From contig SVMT01000010.1 of NCBI GenBank assembly GCA_015067305.1, forward strand, positions 1-64,000: a stretch of DNA of 64,000 bases, written 5' to 3'. Origin of the DNA: Oscillospiraceae bacterium. GTDB taxonomy: Bacteria > Bacillota > Clostridia > Oscillospirales > UBA644. The translations under genes were made by a program, and so were the position numbers. The notes under the pieces are model-generated. The model did not search any database and was not told the origin of the DNA. It worked only from the letters and a program-made list of their open reading frames with translations. Shown in pieces: positions 24,247 through 32,993 of the stretch (position 1 is its first letter; each line of letters starts with the position of its first letter).

Positions 24247-25585
24247 AGATAAAGATTTCTATAAAACTCTTGCCAAACTTGCACTTCCTGTTGCACTTCA
24301 ACAGTTAATATCTTTATGTGTCGTAATGCTTGATAACGTAATGGTTGCCTCTCTCGGAGACCTTGCCCTGTCTTCAGTTTCTCAGGCAAATCAGGTCACC
24401 GTGTTTTTTACATTCATTGTTCGTGGTGTTTCAGGTGGTGCGGCTCTTATGATCTCTCAGTATTGGGGAAAGAAGGATGTTGAACGGATCAAGCAGATAT
24501 TTGCGGTTATATTTCAGGTTACAGGATTTATTGCCGTTGCTGTAAATATCTTTGTTTTCTTTTGTCCTGAACTGGTTCTCCGCTTTTTTACCAATGATGC
24601 GGATATAATTGTGTCAGCGCAAGGATACATAAAAATAGTAAGTTTTTCATATCTTTTGTTTGCCCTTGCTGATACCTTTGCCGCAATGCTCCGTTGTGTT
24701 GAGATCGTAAAGATAACCTTTGCCGTATCTGTATTTTCTCTGTTTACAAATCTGTTTTTGAATTACTCTCTTATTGGCGGTAATTTCGGCTTTCCTGCAT
24801 TGGGAATCGAGGGCGCGGCTATTGCAACCGTTATTTCTCGAGGTTTGGAACTTGCTATAGTAATGGTATTCTTTTTCTGTATTCAGAAACGCATTCCTGC
24901 AAAATCCATTGACCTTTTCAGAGTTGATAAACTCATGTATAAGGATTATGCAAAATACGGTTTGCCCATACTTATCGGTGATATCCAATGGGGCATGGTC
25001 GGTGTTTTCAAATCCGTTATTATCGGTAGACTCGGCGTTTCAATGATCTCTGCGGCGAATATTGCTGACACAATAATGCAGTTGGGGCTTATTTTCTCCA
25101 ACGGACTTGCATCTGCGGCATGCGTTGTTATAGGAAAAACCGTTGGTGTGAAAAACTATGAACTCACAAGAAAATATTCCACTACGATCCAGATAATTTT
25201 CGTTGGTGTTGGCGTTGTTATGAGTTCAATGGTGTTTCTTTTAAGAGATCCCTTTGTTTCTCTTTATGATGTTTCATCGGAAACTTCTACTCTTGCGGCG
25301 CAACTTATAGCCATAGGTGCCATAACTCTCCTCGGTACAAGCTACCATGTGGCGTGCTTTACGGGAATAAACAGGGGAGCAGGAGACAGTAAATTTGTCT
25401 TTAAGGTAGATATGATCTGCGGCTGGCTCGTAATGCTTCCGCTTTCATTCCTCACCGCATTCGTGTTCAAAGCACCATTGCCTGTAATATTCATCGCCAC
25501 AAGAATCGACCAGTGCTTCAAATGGATAGTTGCCCTTATCCGTCTTAAAGGTGATAGATGGATTACTAATATAGTTCGTGAATAG
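24239..25585 (+). CDS. MATE-family efflux transporter
   Basis: The 448-residue protein has 12 predicted membrane helices in two halves with MATE features: LALPVALQQLISLCVVMLDN, SQANQVTVFF, GGAALMISQYWG and, in the second half, NIADTIMQLGLIFSNGLASA. It probably exports cationic drugs or metabolites using Na+ or H+. GTG 24239 is preferred over ATG 24224 because GGAGG (24226-24230) lies 8 bp upstream of it and would fall inside the gene otherwise. It is the last gene of the polA run. Confidence 0.92.
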   Translation: MVKDKDFYKTLAKLALPVALQQLISLCVVMLDNVMVASLGDLALSSVSQANQVTVFFTFIVRGVSGGAALMISQYWGKKDVERIKQIFAVIFQVTGFIAVAVNIFVFFCPELVLRFFTNDADIIVSAQGYIKIVSFSYLLFALADTFAAMLRCVEIVKITFAVSVFSLFTNLFLNYSLIGGNFGFPALGIEGAAIATVISRGLELAIVMVFFFCIQKRIPAKSIDLFRVDKLMYKDYAKYGLPILIGDIQWGMVGVFKSVIIGRLGVSMISAANIADTIMQLGLIFSNGLASAACVVIGKTVGVKNYELTRKYSTTIQIIFVGVGVVMSSMVFLLRDPFVSLYDVSSETSTLAAQLIAIGAITLLGTSYHVACFTGINRGAGDSKFVFKVDMICGWLVMLPLSFLTAFVFKAPLPVIFIATRIDQCFKWIVALIRLKGDRWITNIVRE

Positions 25586-25606
25586 TCATTGAAATATCGT
25601 TGTTAA

Positions 25607-25618
25607 ATGTGTACACAT
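25607..25618. promoter_or_regulatory. 12-bp perfect palindrome, possible operator
   Basis: ATGTGTACACAT is a perfect palindrome 26 bp upstream of the lipoprotein start. A TTGAAA box at 25589-25594 places it over the expected -10 region. It may be a repressor site; no matching regulator is seen nearby. Confidence 0.3.
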
Positions 25619-25644
25619 ATTTTCTTTAAAAGGAGTTGTTTTTG

Positions 25645-26874
25645 ATGCGTAAATTTTTATTGGTTTTATTAGGAATTTTCATGATCCTTTCATGCGCTTG
25701 TTCCGTTGCTGAAACACCGGATAATAAGTTGACTGAAGATAACGTGGAAGTCAGCGATGATATAACAAATGAAGATCCTTCTGGTATGCCCGGTGATGTA
25801 GATATTTCAGATATCAATAACAATGAAAATATTGAATCCGGTATGTATGTTGACACTCATGCAGGTATTTTGATTGATATTGACTGGGTTCAAGGTTTTT
25901 ATGACGGCAATTTGATTTATACAAAATCTTCAAGTGATGAATTTAATTCAGCGGATGGAGGTCCCGGACTTATTGATTTTTGCAAATATAATATCAGTAC
26001 CGGTGAAAGTAAAGTTTTGGGTTCAGCGCTTGCTTCATATTCTTCCGGTGATGTTTCTGTGATAAACGGTAATATGTATGTTTTTGAGGGTGGAGGCTTC
26101 TATGATGAGGTTTCTTCTGAATGGAAAACCGAAGTATCTCTGCTTGAAATTGGTTTGACCGATGATTCTTTCAGGGTTGTAACAACCGAAAATTTATATA
26201 CAAGTGTTGTTTTGCATAAATCATGTGGAGATTATATTATTTCTGTCAGAAAAGCAGAAGATGAGATTAGATACCTTGGAAGAATAAATCCTAAAATCGA
26301 AAATGCTGAATTTGAAGTTTTAATAAATTTAGATGTCGGCAGTTCTGTATTGTATAAGAATTTCGGTACTGATGCTGAAAAGATATATGTTCTTTTTGAG
26401 CAAGTTTCTGAGGATCATACGGTATCTCATTATATAAATATCTATAACATTAACGGGGAATTGCTTGACAGAAAAGACTTAAGTTCTGATATGTCTTCGT
26501 TTATTACAGGTTCAGGTCATTTCGAATTGTCTGCCCCGAAGTATATTGAACTATCTGTATTCGGTCATTATCTTATGATATCTTCTAATGATGATGGATA
26601 TGTGTTAGATCTGAGTACTGATAATTTGGAGACTGTTTTTACAACATACGGTCCGAGAGTTTCCGTTTCATCTAAAGAATTCGATGATATTTATCTTTTC
26701 AGTTCATTATTGGGTAAGGTATGGAAATATGATCGGGAATCAGATAAAATAATAGAATTGAGCGGAAAATTTGAGGGGATTACTTGTATGAGAGTCTGTG
26801 ACGATGATATTATAGTTCATGCAAACTCTGAAGTATACTATTTCCCCAACGGTTCATTTATTGTAGAAGAATAA
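25645..26874 (+). CDS. putative lipoprotein of unknown function, beta-propeller-like
   Basis: The 409-residue product starts at ATG 25645, 10 bp after AAAGGAG. It has a hydrophobic signal and a lipobox ending in ILSC (Cys 17), followed by an acidic, Ser/Asp/Asn-rich linker to about residue 70. The rest is beta-rich with short repeating strands (GNLIYTKSS, GNMYVFEGG, KIYVLFEQ, HYLMISSN, DIYLFSS, DIIVHANSEVYYF), compatible with a DUF5050-like six- or seven-bladed propeller. It would be displayed on the cell surface. No catalytic motif was recognised. Confidence 0.6.
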   Translation: MRKFLLVLLGIFMILSCACSVAETPDNKLTEDNVEVSDDITNEDPSGMPGDVDISDINNNENIESGMYVDTHAGILIDIDWVQGFYDGNLIYTKSSSDEFNSADGGPGLIDFCKYNISTGESKVLGSALASYSSGDVSVINGNMYVFEGGGFYDEVSSEWKTEVSLLEIGLTDDSFRVVTTENLYTSVVLHKSCGDYIISVRKAEDEIRYLGRINPKIENAEFEVLINLDVGSSVLYKNFGTDAEKIYVLFEQVSEDHTVSHYINIYNINGELLDRKDLSSDMSSFITGSGHFELSAPKYIELSVFGHYLMISSNDDGYVLDLSTDNLETVFTTYGPRVSVSSKEFDDIYLFSSLLGKVWKYDRESDKIIELSGKFEGITCMRVCDDDIIVHANSEVYYFPNGSFIVEE

Positions 26875-26920
26875 TTGTGGTGCGTATTAAGCACATTTTT
26901 GTTAAATTTACCATATATGC

Positions 26921-26949
26921 TTGAAAATATTACAATTATAAGATACAAT
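26921..26949 (+). promoter_or_regulatory. probable promoter of pgk
   Basis: TTGAAA (26921-26926) and TACAAT (26944-26949) are 17 bp apart, about 70 bp before the pgk start. Confidence 0.6.
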
Positions 26950-27016
26950 ATATGGTGTGGTATTCCACGTAATTATGTATATTTAAAGTTATATAAATGA
27001 AAGGTGAATGTAAACT

Positions 27017-28315
27017 ATGAACTACAACAAGAAAAATGTTGAAGATATCGACGTTGCCGGTAAAAAAGTCCTCGTTAGATGTGACTTTAACGTACCCCTC
27101 AAAGACGGCGTTATCACAAGCGACAAGAGAATCGTAGGCGCTCTCCCCACAATCAATTACCTCCTCGGCAAAGGTGCTAAAGTTATCCTTTGTTCTCACA
27201 TGGGTAAACCCCACGCTATTCTTACAGAAGGCTTCGGTCTTGATAAGAAAGAAAAAGCTAAGGTTGCTGCTCTTCCCGAAAGCGAACAGGCTGCTGCTAA
27301 AGCTGAACTTATCGAAAAGGCTAAAAAGAACGACCCTGTTAAATTCACTCTCAAACCCGTTGCTGACAGACTTAATGAACTCCTCGGCAATAAAGTTACA
27401 TTCGCTACAGATATCGTAGGCGAAGACGCTAAAGCTAAGATCGCTGCTCTTAAAGAAGGTGAAGCTGTTCTTCTCGAAAACGTTCGTTTTGACGCAAGAG
27501 AAACAAAGAACGATCCTTCTTTCTCCAAGGAACTCGCTGACCTCGCTGAAATCTTCGTAAACGATGCTTTCGGTTCCGCACACAGAGCTCACAGCTCCAC
27601 AGCAGGCGTTGCTGATTACCTCCCTGCAGTTTGCGGTTACCTTATCGAAAAAGAAATCTCCGTTATGGGTAAAGCTCTCGAAGATCCTGCAAGACCTTTC
27701 GTTGCTATCCTCGGCGGTGCTAAAGTTTCCGATAAGATCGGTGTTATCAACAACCTCATCGAAAAGGTTGATACACTTATTATCGGTGGTGGTATGGCTT
27801 ATACATTCTTCAAAGCTCTCGGTAACAACGTTGGTACATCTCTCTGTGAAGATGACAAAGTTGAACTTGCTAAAGAACTTATGGCTAAAGCTAAAGCTAA
27901 AGGTGTTAGCTTCCTTATCCCCGTTGACAACGTTATCGGTCGTGAATATGCTCCCGATACAACACATATGACTATCTTCTCCGATTCCATTCCCGACGGT
28001 TGGATGGGTCTCGATATCGGCGAAAAGACTCAGGAACTTTATGCAAAATCCATTAAAGGTGCAGGCACAGTAGTTTGGAACGGTCCTATGGGCGTTTCTG
28101 AATGGGACAACTTTGCTGCAGGTACGATCGCAGTAGCTAAAGCAGTTGCTGAAACTGATTCTGTTTCCATCATCGGTGGCGGTGACTCTGCTGCAGCTGT
28201 TGAAAAACTCGGTTTTGCTGACAAGATGACACATATTTCTACAGGTGGCGGCGCATCCCTCGAATTCCTCGAAGGTATCGAACTCCCCGGTATTGCATGT
28301 CTTCTCGATAAATAA
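27017..28315 (+). CDS. pgk: phosphoglycerate kinase
   Basis: The 432-residue glycolytic enzyme transfers the phosphate of 1,3-bisphosphoglycerate to ADP. It has [39 protein letters not shown], the hinge GGAKVSDKI, and the nucleotide loop [14 protein letters not shown]. It is longer than the usual ~395 residues because of a charged, Ala/Lys/Glu-rich insertion of about 35-40 residues after CSHMGKP (roughly residues 64-105). Codon use is strongly biased (GCT, AAA, CTC), as expected for a very highly expressed gene; this bias creates long antisense reading frames. tpiA follows with a hairpin (28332-28367) between. Confidence 0.97.
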   Translation: MNYNKKNVEDIDVAGKKVLVRCDFNVPLKDGVITSDKRIVGALPTINYLLGKGAKVILCSHMGKPHAILTEGFGLDKKEKAKVAALPESEQAAAKAELIEKAKKNDPVKFTLKPVADRLNELLGNKVTFATDIVGEDAKAKIAALKEGEAVLLENVRFDARETKNDPSFSKELADLAEIFVNDAFGSAHRAHSSTAGVADYLPAVCGYLIEKEISVMGKALEDPARPFVAILGGAKVSDKIGVINNLIEKVDTLIIGGGMAYTFFKALGNNVGTSLCEDDKVELAKELMAKAKAKGVSFLIPVDNVIGREYAPDTTHMTIFSDSIPDGWMGLDIGEKTQELYAKSIKGAGTVVWNGPMGVSEWDNFAAGTIAVAKAVAETDSVSIIGGGDSAAAVEKLGFADKMTHISTGGGASLEFLEGIELPGIACLLDK

Positions 28316-28331
28316 TTGATTTAAAATAATC

Positions 28332-28367
28332 CGACAAATGGGCGGCAAATATATCCGCCCGTTGTCG
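28332..28367 (+). promoter_or_regulatory. intergenic hairpin between pgk and tpiA
   Basis: Arms 28332-28345 and 28355-28367 pair over 12 bp (6 + 6) with a two-base bulge (28338-28339). No T-run follows, so it is more likely an mRNA-stabilising or processing hairpin than a terminator; tpiA has no separate promoter that I could see. Confidence 0.45.
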
Positions 28368-28399
28368 CATATATTGAATAAAGAAAGAGGTCTACATAA

Positions 28400-29164
28400 A
28401 TGAACAAGAATCTCAGAAAAACAGTTATCGCAGGTAACTGGAAAATGAATAAAACTCCTTCCGAAGCTCTTGAATTCGTAAAGGAACTCGCTCCTATTGC
28501 TGACAACGCTGATTGTGACGTTGTAGCTTGCGTACCTTATGTTTGTCTCCAGAACGCTCTTGCTTCTGCTGCAGGTTCAAAACTCAAGATTGGTGCTCAG
28601 AACCTTCACTGGGAAGCTAAAGGTGCTTACACAGGTGAGATCAGCGCTGATATGCTTAAAGATCTTGGCGTAGAATACGTTATTATCGGTCACTCCGAAA
28701 GAAGACAGTACTTCGCTGAAACAGATGTTACTGTAAATAAAAAAGTCGTTTCTGCTCTTGCTGCAGGTCTCAAACCCATTCTTTGCGTTGGCGAACTCCT
28801 CGCTGAAAGAGAACAGGGTATCACAGCTGAAATCGTAAGAATGCAGACTAAAGTTGCTCTTATCGGTGTTGAAAAAGAATCTCTTAAAGATATTATCATC
28901 GCTTACGAACCTGTTTGGGCTATTGGTACAGGTAAAACTGCTACATCTGATCAGGCTGACGAAGTTTGCGGTATCATCAGAGATGTAATTGCTGAACTTT
29001 ATGACAAAGATGCTGCTGAAGGAACAACGATTCAGTACGGTGGTTCTATGAACGCAGGCAATGCGAAAGAACTCCTTTCTAAATATCATGTCGACGGCGG
29101 TCTTATCGGCGGTGCGTCTTTGAAATCTGCTGATTTTGGTATTATAGTTGACGCTGCAAAATAA
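28400..29164 (+). CDS. tpiA: triose-phosphate isomerase
   Basis: The 254-residue TIM-barrel enzyme has AGNWKMNK, the catalytic His in IIGHSERR, the catalytic Glu in AYEPVWAIGTGKTA, and the phosphate loop GGSMNAGNAKEL. It interconverts dihydroxyacetone phosphate and glyceraldehyde-3-phosphate. Like pgk it shows strong codon bias. Order pgk-tpiA is typical of Firmicutes; gapA and gpmI are not in this window. Confidence 0.97.
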   Translation: MNKNLRKTVIAGNWKMNKTPSEALEFVKELAPIADNADCDVVACVPYVCLQNALASAAGSKLKIGAQNLHWEAKGAYTGEISADMLKDLGVEYVIIGHSERRQYFAETDVTVNKKVVSALAAGLKPILCVGELLAEREQGITAEIVRMQTKVALIGVEKESLKDIIIAYEPVWAIGTGKTATSDQADEVCGIIRDVIAELYDKDAAEGTTIQYGGSMNAGNAKELLSKYHVDGGLIGGASLKSADFGIIVDAAK

Positions 29165-29182
29165 TTGCGTTTGACTTTTAGT

Positions 29183-29228
29183 AAATACCGAGCATTTGAC
29201 CAAACACCAAGTGTTCGGTATTTTGTTT
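29183..29228 (+). terminator. intrinsic terminator of the pgk-tpiA unit
   Basis: Arms 29183-29197 and 29209-29223 pair over 15 bp with two wobble pairs and an 11-nt loop, followed by a T-rich stretch. It begins 19 bp after tpiA. Confidence 0.8.
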
Positions 29229-29243
29229 ATATAGAGAATATTT

Positions 29244-29292
29244 GATGCTAACCGTAATTGCATTCGTGCTGATCGGTCATCATGTGTTATTT
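29244..29292 (+). promoter_or_regulatory. leader hairpin plus T-run upstream of the mgtC-like gene
   Basis: GATG and ACCG (29244-29254) can pair with CGGT and CATC (29274-29281) around a long loop with a bulge. Eight or more T follow at about 29290, before the ribosome site at 29308. This could be an attenuator. It does not match a riboswitch fold I know. Confidence 0.3.
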
Positions 29293-29320
29293 TTTTTATT
29301 TGTTTTTGGAGGTTTTCCTT

Positions 29321-30019
29321 ATGTTTGAACATGAAATTTTGACCTATTTGCGCGATTTAAATCTTGTATCCATATCATTAAGATTAGTATTAGCTCTTTT
29401 TCTTGGTGGTGCTATTGGGTTTGAACGAGGCAGACGTGGTCGTGCCGCAGGCTTCAGAACTCATATTATTGTATGTTTAGGTGCTACTATGGCAACAATG
29501 ACAGGACAGTTCATAATTGAAGTCCTTGGGCTCGCAGGCGACCCCGCACGTCTTGGCGCTCAGGTAATTTCCGGTATTGGTTTCCTGGGTGTCGGAACAA
29601 TTCTTGTTACAGGTAAAAGCCAGGTAAGAGGTCTTACAACAGCCGCAGGTCTTTGGAGTACTGCAGCTGTCGGTCTTTCCATTGGTATCGGTTTTTATGA
29701 GGCGGCTATTCTTTGTACTTTGCTTCTTTGTTTTACAATTATTGTTCTTCATCACCTTGATAATCTTTTCTTTGCGAATAAAGCAGATATTGATGTTTAT
29801 ATAGAGATTGCTGATGTACGCCATATAAATAAAATTTTAAAAGATATTACTGAAAAAGGATATCATGTACACAACATAGAGATCAAGCCGTCTCGTACAG
29901 GCAAGGATAATATTGGGCTTGATGCGACTATTGATTCAATGAAAAAGAAAAAACGCAGTGATATTGTATACGAGATCTCTACTATCGAAGATGTCGTTGT
30001 TGTATTTGAGACAATGTAA
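29321..30019 (+). CDS. MgtC/SapB family membrane protein
   Basis: The 232-residue protein starts at ATG 29321, 8 bp after GGAGG. It has four N-terminal membrane helices with the family signature GGAIGFERGRRGRAAGFRTHIIV (read as GxxIGxER...AGxRTH) and RGLTTAAGLWSTAAVGLSIG, then a soluble ACT-like C-terminal domain of ~80 residues (DIDVYIEIADVRHINKILKD). Members are tied to growth in low magnesium or to F-ATPase control; the function here is inferred only by family. It overlaps nothing and is 10 bp from rsmE. Confidence 0.88.
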   Translation: MFEHEILTYLRDLNLVSISLRLVLALFLGGAIGFERGRRGRAAGFRTHIIVCLGATMATMTGQFIIEVLGLAGDPARLGAQVISGIGFLGVGTILVTGKSQVRGLTTAAGLWSTAAVGLSIGIGFYEAAILCTLLLCFTIIVLHHLDNLFFANKADIDVYIEIADVRHINKILKDITEKGYHVHNIEIKPSRTGKDNIGLDATIDSMKKKKRSDIVYEISTIEDVVVVFETM

Positions 30020-30029
30020 CGGGAGAATT

Positions 30030-30752
30030 ATGCATAAACTTTTTTTTGATGTTCCCGAAGGGGCAACTGAAATTACGGTTGAAGGCGAGGACTTTGCACA
30101 TCTTACCGTTTTGAGGATCAAAGCGGGAGAGACTGTGACCGTAAGTGACGGTGTTTCAAGATGTTATACGGCAACAGCTGAATCGTTCAGTAAAAAGGGT
30201 GCGGTTTTTTCTCTTTCGAACCCCAGACCTTTTGAAGTTGAGTCGGATGTTAAAATAACTGCATACTGTGCATTACTTAAAAGTGGGAAAAGTGACGGTG
30301 TCATTCAGAAAGCCGTTGAACTTGGTGCTGCTGAAATAGTTCTTTTTCAGAGCAAAAACTGTGTTGCCGAGGCTTCTTCCGAAAAAGGAGACAGGAAGCT
30401 TGAGCGATGGAATAAGATCTCCCGCCAAGCGGCAATGCAAAGCGGCAGGGATATCATTCCAAATGTCAGAGGCGTAATTTCATTTAAAGAAATGATTGCG
30501 GAATTAAAGACTAAAGATATCTCTATGTTTCTTCATGAGAAGGCTGAGTATTCCTCATATGAGCTTTTGAGCAAGTCTTTGAAAGTTTCCACCATAGGAT
30601 TTGCTGTCGGTCCAGAAGGCGGTTTTACAGACTCTGAGGCTGATGAAGCTACTTCTAATAATATCCCGTTGATTTCTCTCGGAAAACGCATTCTCCGCGC
30701 TGAAACAGCACCTTTATGTATTCTTTCCATTTGCGGTGCATTATTTGAATAA
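30030..30752 (+). CDS. rsmE: 16S rRNA (uracil(1498)-N(3))-methyltransferase
   Basis: The 240-residue SPOUT methyltransferase has the N-terminal PUA-like domain (FFDVPEGATEITVEGEDFAHL) and the knotted C-terminus with SGKSDGVIQKAVELGAAEIV, RQAAMQSGRDIIP, GFAVGPEGGFTDSE and LGKRILRAETAPL, all typical of RsmE. ATG 30030 is chosen with GGGAGA just upstream; an in-frame ATG at 29958 lies in the mgtC-like gene. It ends at a shared terminator with the convergent GH39 gene. Confidence 0.95.
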   Translation: MHKLFFDVPEGATEITVEGEDFAHLTVLRIKAGETVTVSDGVSRCYTATAESFSKKGAVFSLSNPRPFEVESDVKITAYCALLKSGKSDGVIQKAVELGAAEIVLFQSKNCVAEASSEKGDRKLERWNKISRQAAMQSGRDIIPNVRGVISFKEMIAELKTKDISMFLHEKAEYSSYELLSKSLKVSTIGFAVGPEGGFTDSEADEATSNNIPLISLGKRILRAETAPLCILSICGALFE

Positions 30753-30755
30753 TTG

Positions 30756-30787
30756 AAAAGGACATTTTCGTTGGAAAATGTCCTTTT
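30756..30787. terminator. bidirectional terminator between rsmE and the GH39 gene
   Basis: Perfect 14-bp arms 30756-30769 and 30774-30787 with a GTTG loop. A/T runs lie on both sides, so it can act in both directions; both flanking genes end within 10 bp of it. Confidence 0.88.
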
Positions 30788-30794
30788 ATGCTAA

Positions 30795-32177
30795 TTAGAG
30801 TTTTTTGAGGGTAATAAGAACTGAAGTATATAATGGAAGTTTGAGGATGTGAGCACCATCTTTGCCGAAAAATGTTTCTTCTGAAACAGGTTCTGCATTG
30901 TGGTCTTTATCAATGATTTTGTATGTAGCTTTTACTCCGTTGTCGCTACTGAAGCCTTTCCAATCAATGCGGAGATTTTTAGTTTCAGCTTCACAACCTG
31001 TACCGTCATAACTGTTTTCGTCTTTGTAGTAAGTTACCAATATAGAAGCTTCATTACCGTCGTTTGAAACTGCTGCTGCAGTATATACATGTTCGGTGTC
31101 GCAATCACAAGAGACTTCGTTTCCAAGAAGGAAGAGACGTGAGTAGTTATAAATACTGTAGTATGGCTTTAATGGGAGATATGTATCTTTATTAAAAAGT
31201 CCGTTCCACATTGAGGGCATTGCGGCATCATAATACATAAGATGGTCAAGCGGTGATTTTTGACACTCCATCATTACGGCTGAAACAAATGCAGAACCCT
31301 TTAATGAGGGAATTACCTTTTTGTTATAGCGCATTACTTCGCCGGACTCCCATCCGCGAACGTAGTTCCATTCGTTGAGTATTGTTTCTGTGTTGTAGTA
31401 TCCGTTTTTGTTGAAGAGTTCTCTGGCAATCTCACAGTGCTCTGCAATTTCTTTGGGGTCAGTTCCGTACCAATGGAAAGAGAAGAAGTCCATGGGTGTG
31501 GGGTCATTTTTATCTCTTGTAAGATATTCAAAGAATGGCTTGAGGAAATGATCGTTAGTAGATCTGGTAAGTGCGGGACCTCCGATTTTGAGGTCTGGGA
31601 AGCATTTTTTCAAATGGCGCGCTGTTATATCATAAAGTTCGTAGTATTCTTCCTGTTTTCCTTTCCAGCAAGCAGGGTAGTAATCAGGTTCGTTCCAAAT
31701 TTCCCAATATTCGATACCGAGATGAGTTCCATCTGCCCAGCCCTCGTTCATGTGGCGGATGATATGCTCGCATATGCGTGCAAATTTATGGAAATCTTTA
31801 GGAGGGTTTGCTCCGTATTTTTTTGATTCGTGTTCGATCTTATTACCTAAGCGGTAAAAAACCTTTGTACCTGTGTCTGTAATCGCCTTGTTATATTCGT
31901 CAGTCAGCCAAAAGTCGTATGATTCGGGATCGTTCTCATCAGCATCAAAGTTCGGGAATATTGCAAGTATATCCACAGAGTGAGGAGCTCCATAACATGT
32001 CCAAAAGTTTGCATCATGATTTCGAGCGAAAGGAATTGCCGCTTCTGTGTAATATTGCGCATTTGAATCTCCGGAAGCGTGAGCTCTTTGCCCGATTGGA
32101 CCGTTATTAACGGAATGCATGGGCTTTATTTTGCCTGTAATCTGTGAAAAATCAGCTTTTACAAAAGTTTGTTCCAT
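30795..32177 (-). CDS. glycoside hydrolase family 39-like enzyme
   Basis: The 460-residue protein has the clan-A TIM-barrel signatures of GH39: acid/base Glu in YWEIWNEPD and nucleophile Glu in TILNEWNYVRG, with the barrel strand FFSFHWYG between. A small beta-sandwich follows (~residues 370-460). GH39 includes beta-xylosidases and alpha-L-iduronidases; the substrate here is open. ATG 32177 is chosen because GAGG is 9-10 bp upstream, whereas ATG 32192 lacks a ribosome site. There is no signal peptide, so it acts on imported oligosaccharides. It is a single gene with its own consensus promoter. Confidence 0.82.
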   Translation of the reverse strand: MEQTFVKADFSQITGKIKPMHSVNNGPIGQRAHASGDSNAQYYTEAAIPFARNHDANFWTCYGAPHSVDILAIFPNFDADENDPESYDFWLTDEYNKAITDTGTKVFYRLGNKIEHESKKYGANPPKDFHKFARICEHIIRHMNEGWADGTHLGIEYWEIWNEPDYYPACWKGKQEEYYELYDITARHLKKCFPDLKIGGPALTRSTNDHFLKPFFEYLTRDKNDPTPMDFFSFHWYGTDPKEIAEHCEIARELFNKNGYYNTETILNEWNYVRGWESGEVMRYNKKVIPSLKGSAFVSAVMMECQKSPLDHLMYYDAAMPSMWNGLFNKDTYLPLKPYYSIYNYSRLFLLGNEVSCDCDTEHVYTAAAVSNDGNEASILVTYYKDENSYDGTGCEAETKNLRIDWKGFSSDNGVKATYKIIDKDHNAEPVSEETFFGKDGAHILKLPLYTSVLITLKKL

Positions 32178-32205
32178 AGTTGAATACCTCATTTTATTTT
32201 TTTAA

Positions 32206-32234
32206 ATTATAGCATATACTGAATATTTTGTCAA
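32206..32234 (-). promoter_or_regulatory. sigma-A promoter of the GH39 gene
   Basis: On the minus strand TTGACA (32229-32234), 17 bp, TATAAT (32206-32211) with TGC before the -10: full consensus with extended -10. Confidence 0.85.
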
Positions 32235-32256
32235 GTACTGATTATAATTTTTTGTT

Positions 32257-32293
32257 AAAATATCTCCCTCTTCTGTTGTGAAGTGGGAGATAT
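32257..32293 (-). terminator. terminator after the PduL-type gene
   Basis: Arms 32260-32268 and 32285-32293 form a 9-bp stem that can be extended inward after one mismatch. It lies about 20 bp after the stop at 32313, and the minus-strand sequence beyond is T/A-rich. Confidence 0.65.
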
Positions 32294-32312
32294 CTTTTCT
32301 GAATTTATTAGC

Positions 32313-32888
32313 TTATTTAATGATTTCGCCTTCAACTGTGCCTGCGATAGCAGCGGCGTTAGCTTCGTCTGTGTCAATGTGCATAGCAGCAGCAAAATTG
32401 GGATGAACTCTTACTACAACATCGCCGAAAGTAGTTGTTCTGTCAGCTGTTTCAACTTTAACGCTTACAATCTGCTTGTCAACAACGCCCATTTCTTCAG
32501 CGTCAGCAGGTGTGAGATGGATGTGTCTCTTTGCAGCGATAGCGCCAACGGGAATTTCAACTTCACCTTTGGGACCAACGATCTTAAGACCGGGTGTGTT
32601 TTCGATGTCGCCGGATTCTCTTACGGGAACTTTGATACCGAGAGCTCTTGCATCTGTGAGGGAGAGTTCTACCTGAGTAGCTTTTCTTTCGGGACCGAGG
32701 ATGGAGATGTTTTTGAGTTCGCCTTTGGGACCTACAAGGTTAAGTCTTTCTTCGCAAGCAAACTGACCGGGCTGAGAAAGATCTTTCTTGTTTGTGAGCT
32801 GATAATCCTTACCGTAGAGAATGTCAAGGTCTTCTCTGGATACATGGATGTGTCTAGCTGATGTTTCAACCATTACTGTGTTTTTCAT
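32313..32888 (-). CDS. pduL: phosphate propanoyl/acetyltransferase, PduL type
   Basis: The 191-residue protein matches PduL: two beta-barrel halves with the zinc-binding SARHIHVSREDL near residue 10 and AAKRHIHLTPADAEEMG near 130, plus NRVHPN-like VVRVHPNF. It converts acyl-CoA and phosphate to acyl-phosphate and CoA. Start ATG 32888 follows AAAGGA. It lacks the N-terminal extension that targets PduL to microcompartments, and no shell genes are present, so it probably serves as a cytosolic phosphotransacetylase in acetate formation. It follows the type II pantothenate kinase gene. Confidence 0.88.
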   Translation of the reverse strand: MKNTVMVETSARHIHVSREDLDILYGKDYQLTNKKDLSQPGQFACEERLNLVGPKGELKNISILGPERKATQVELSLTDARALGIKVPVRESGDIENTPGLKIVGPKGEVEIPVGAIAAKRHIHLTPADAEEMGVVDKQIVSVKVETADRTTTFGDVVVRVHPNFAAAMHIDTDEANAAAIAGTVEGEIIK

Positions 32889-32993
32889 TGTATTTTTTCC
32901 TTTCTTTTTTACACTCCGAGTATTTCGCATTGAGATCCGCTTTTCGGGTGTAATCTTTCTTTTTTATAATTATTAAGTTTAATTATACATAGA

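Noticed and set aside
26936-28348. A 470-residue minus-strand ORF opposite pgk.
   Set aside because: It is antisense to a highly codon-biased pgk; the absence of stops comes from codon choice and no protein motif is seen. The same holds for long antisense frames at 8054-8911, 28577-29332, 32283-32861 and 41227-42069.
32313-32888. Part of a propanediol or ethanolamine microcompartment.
   Set aside because: No shell protein, aldehyde dehydrogenase or diol dehydratase gene nearby, and the PduL lacks an encapsulation extension.
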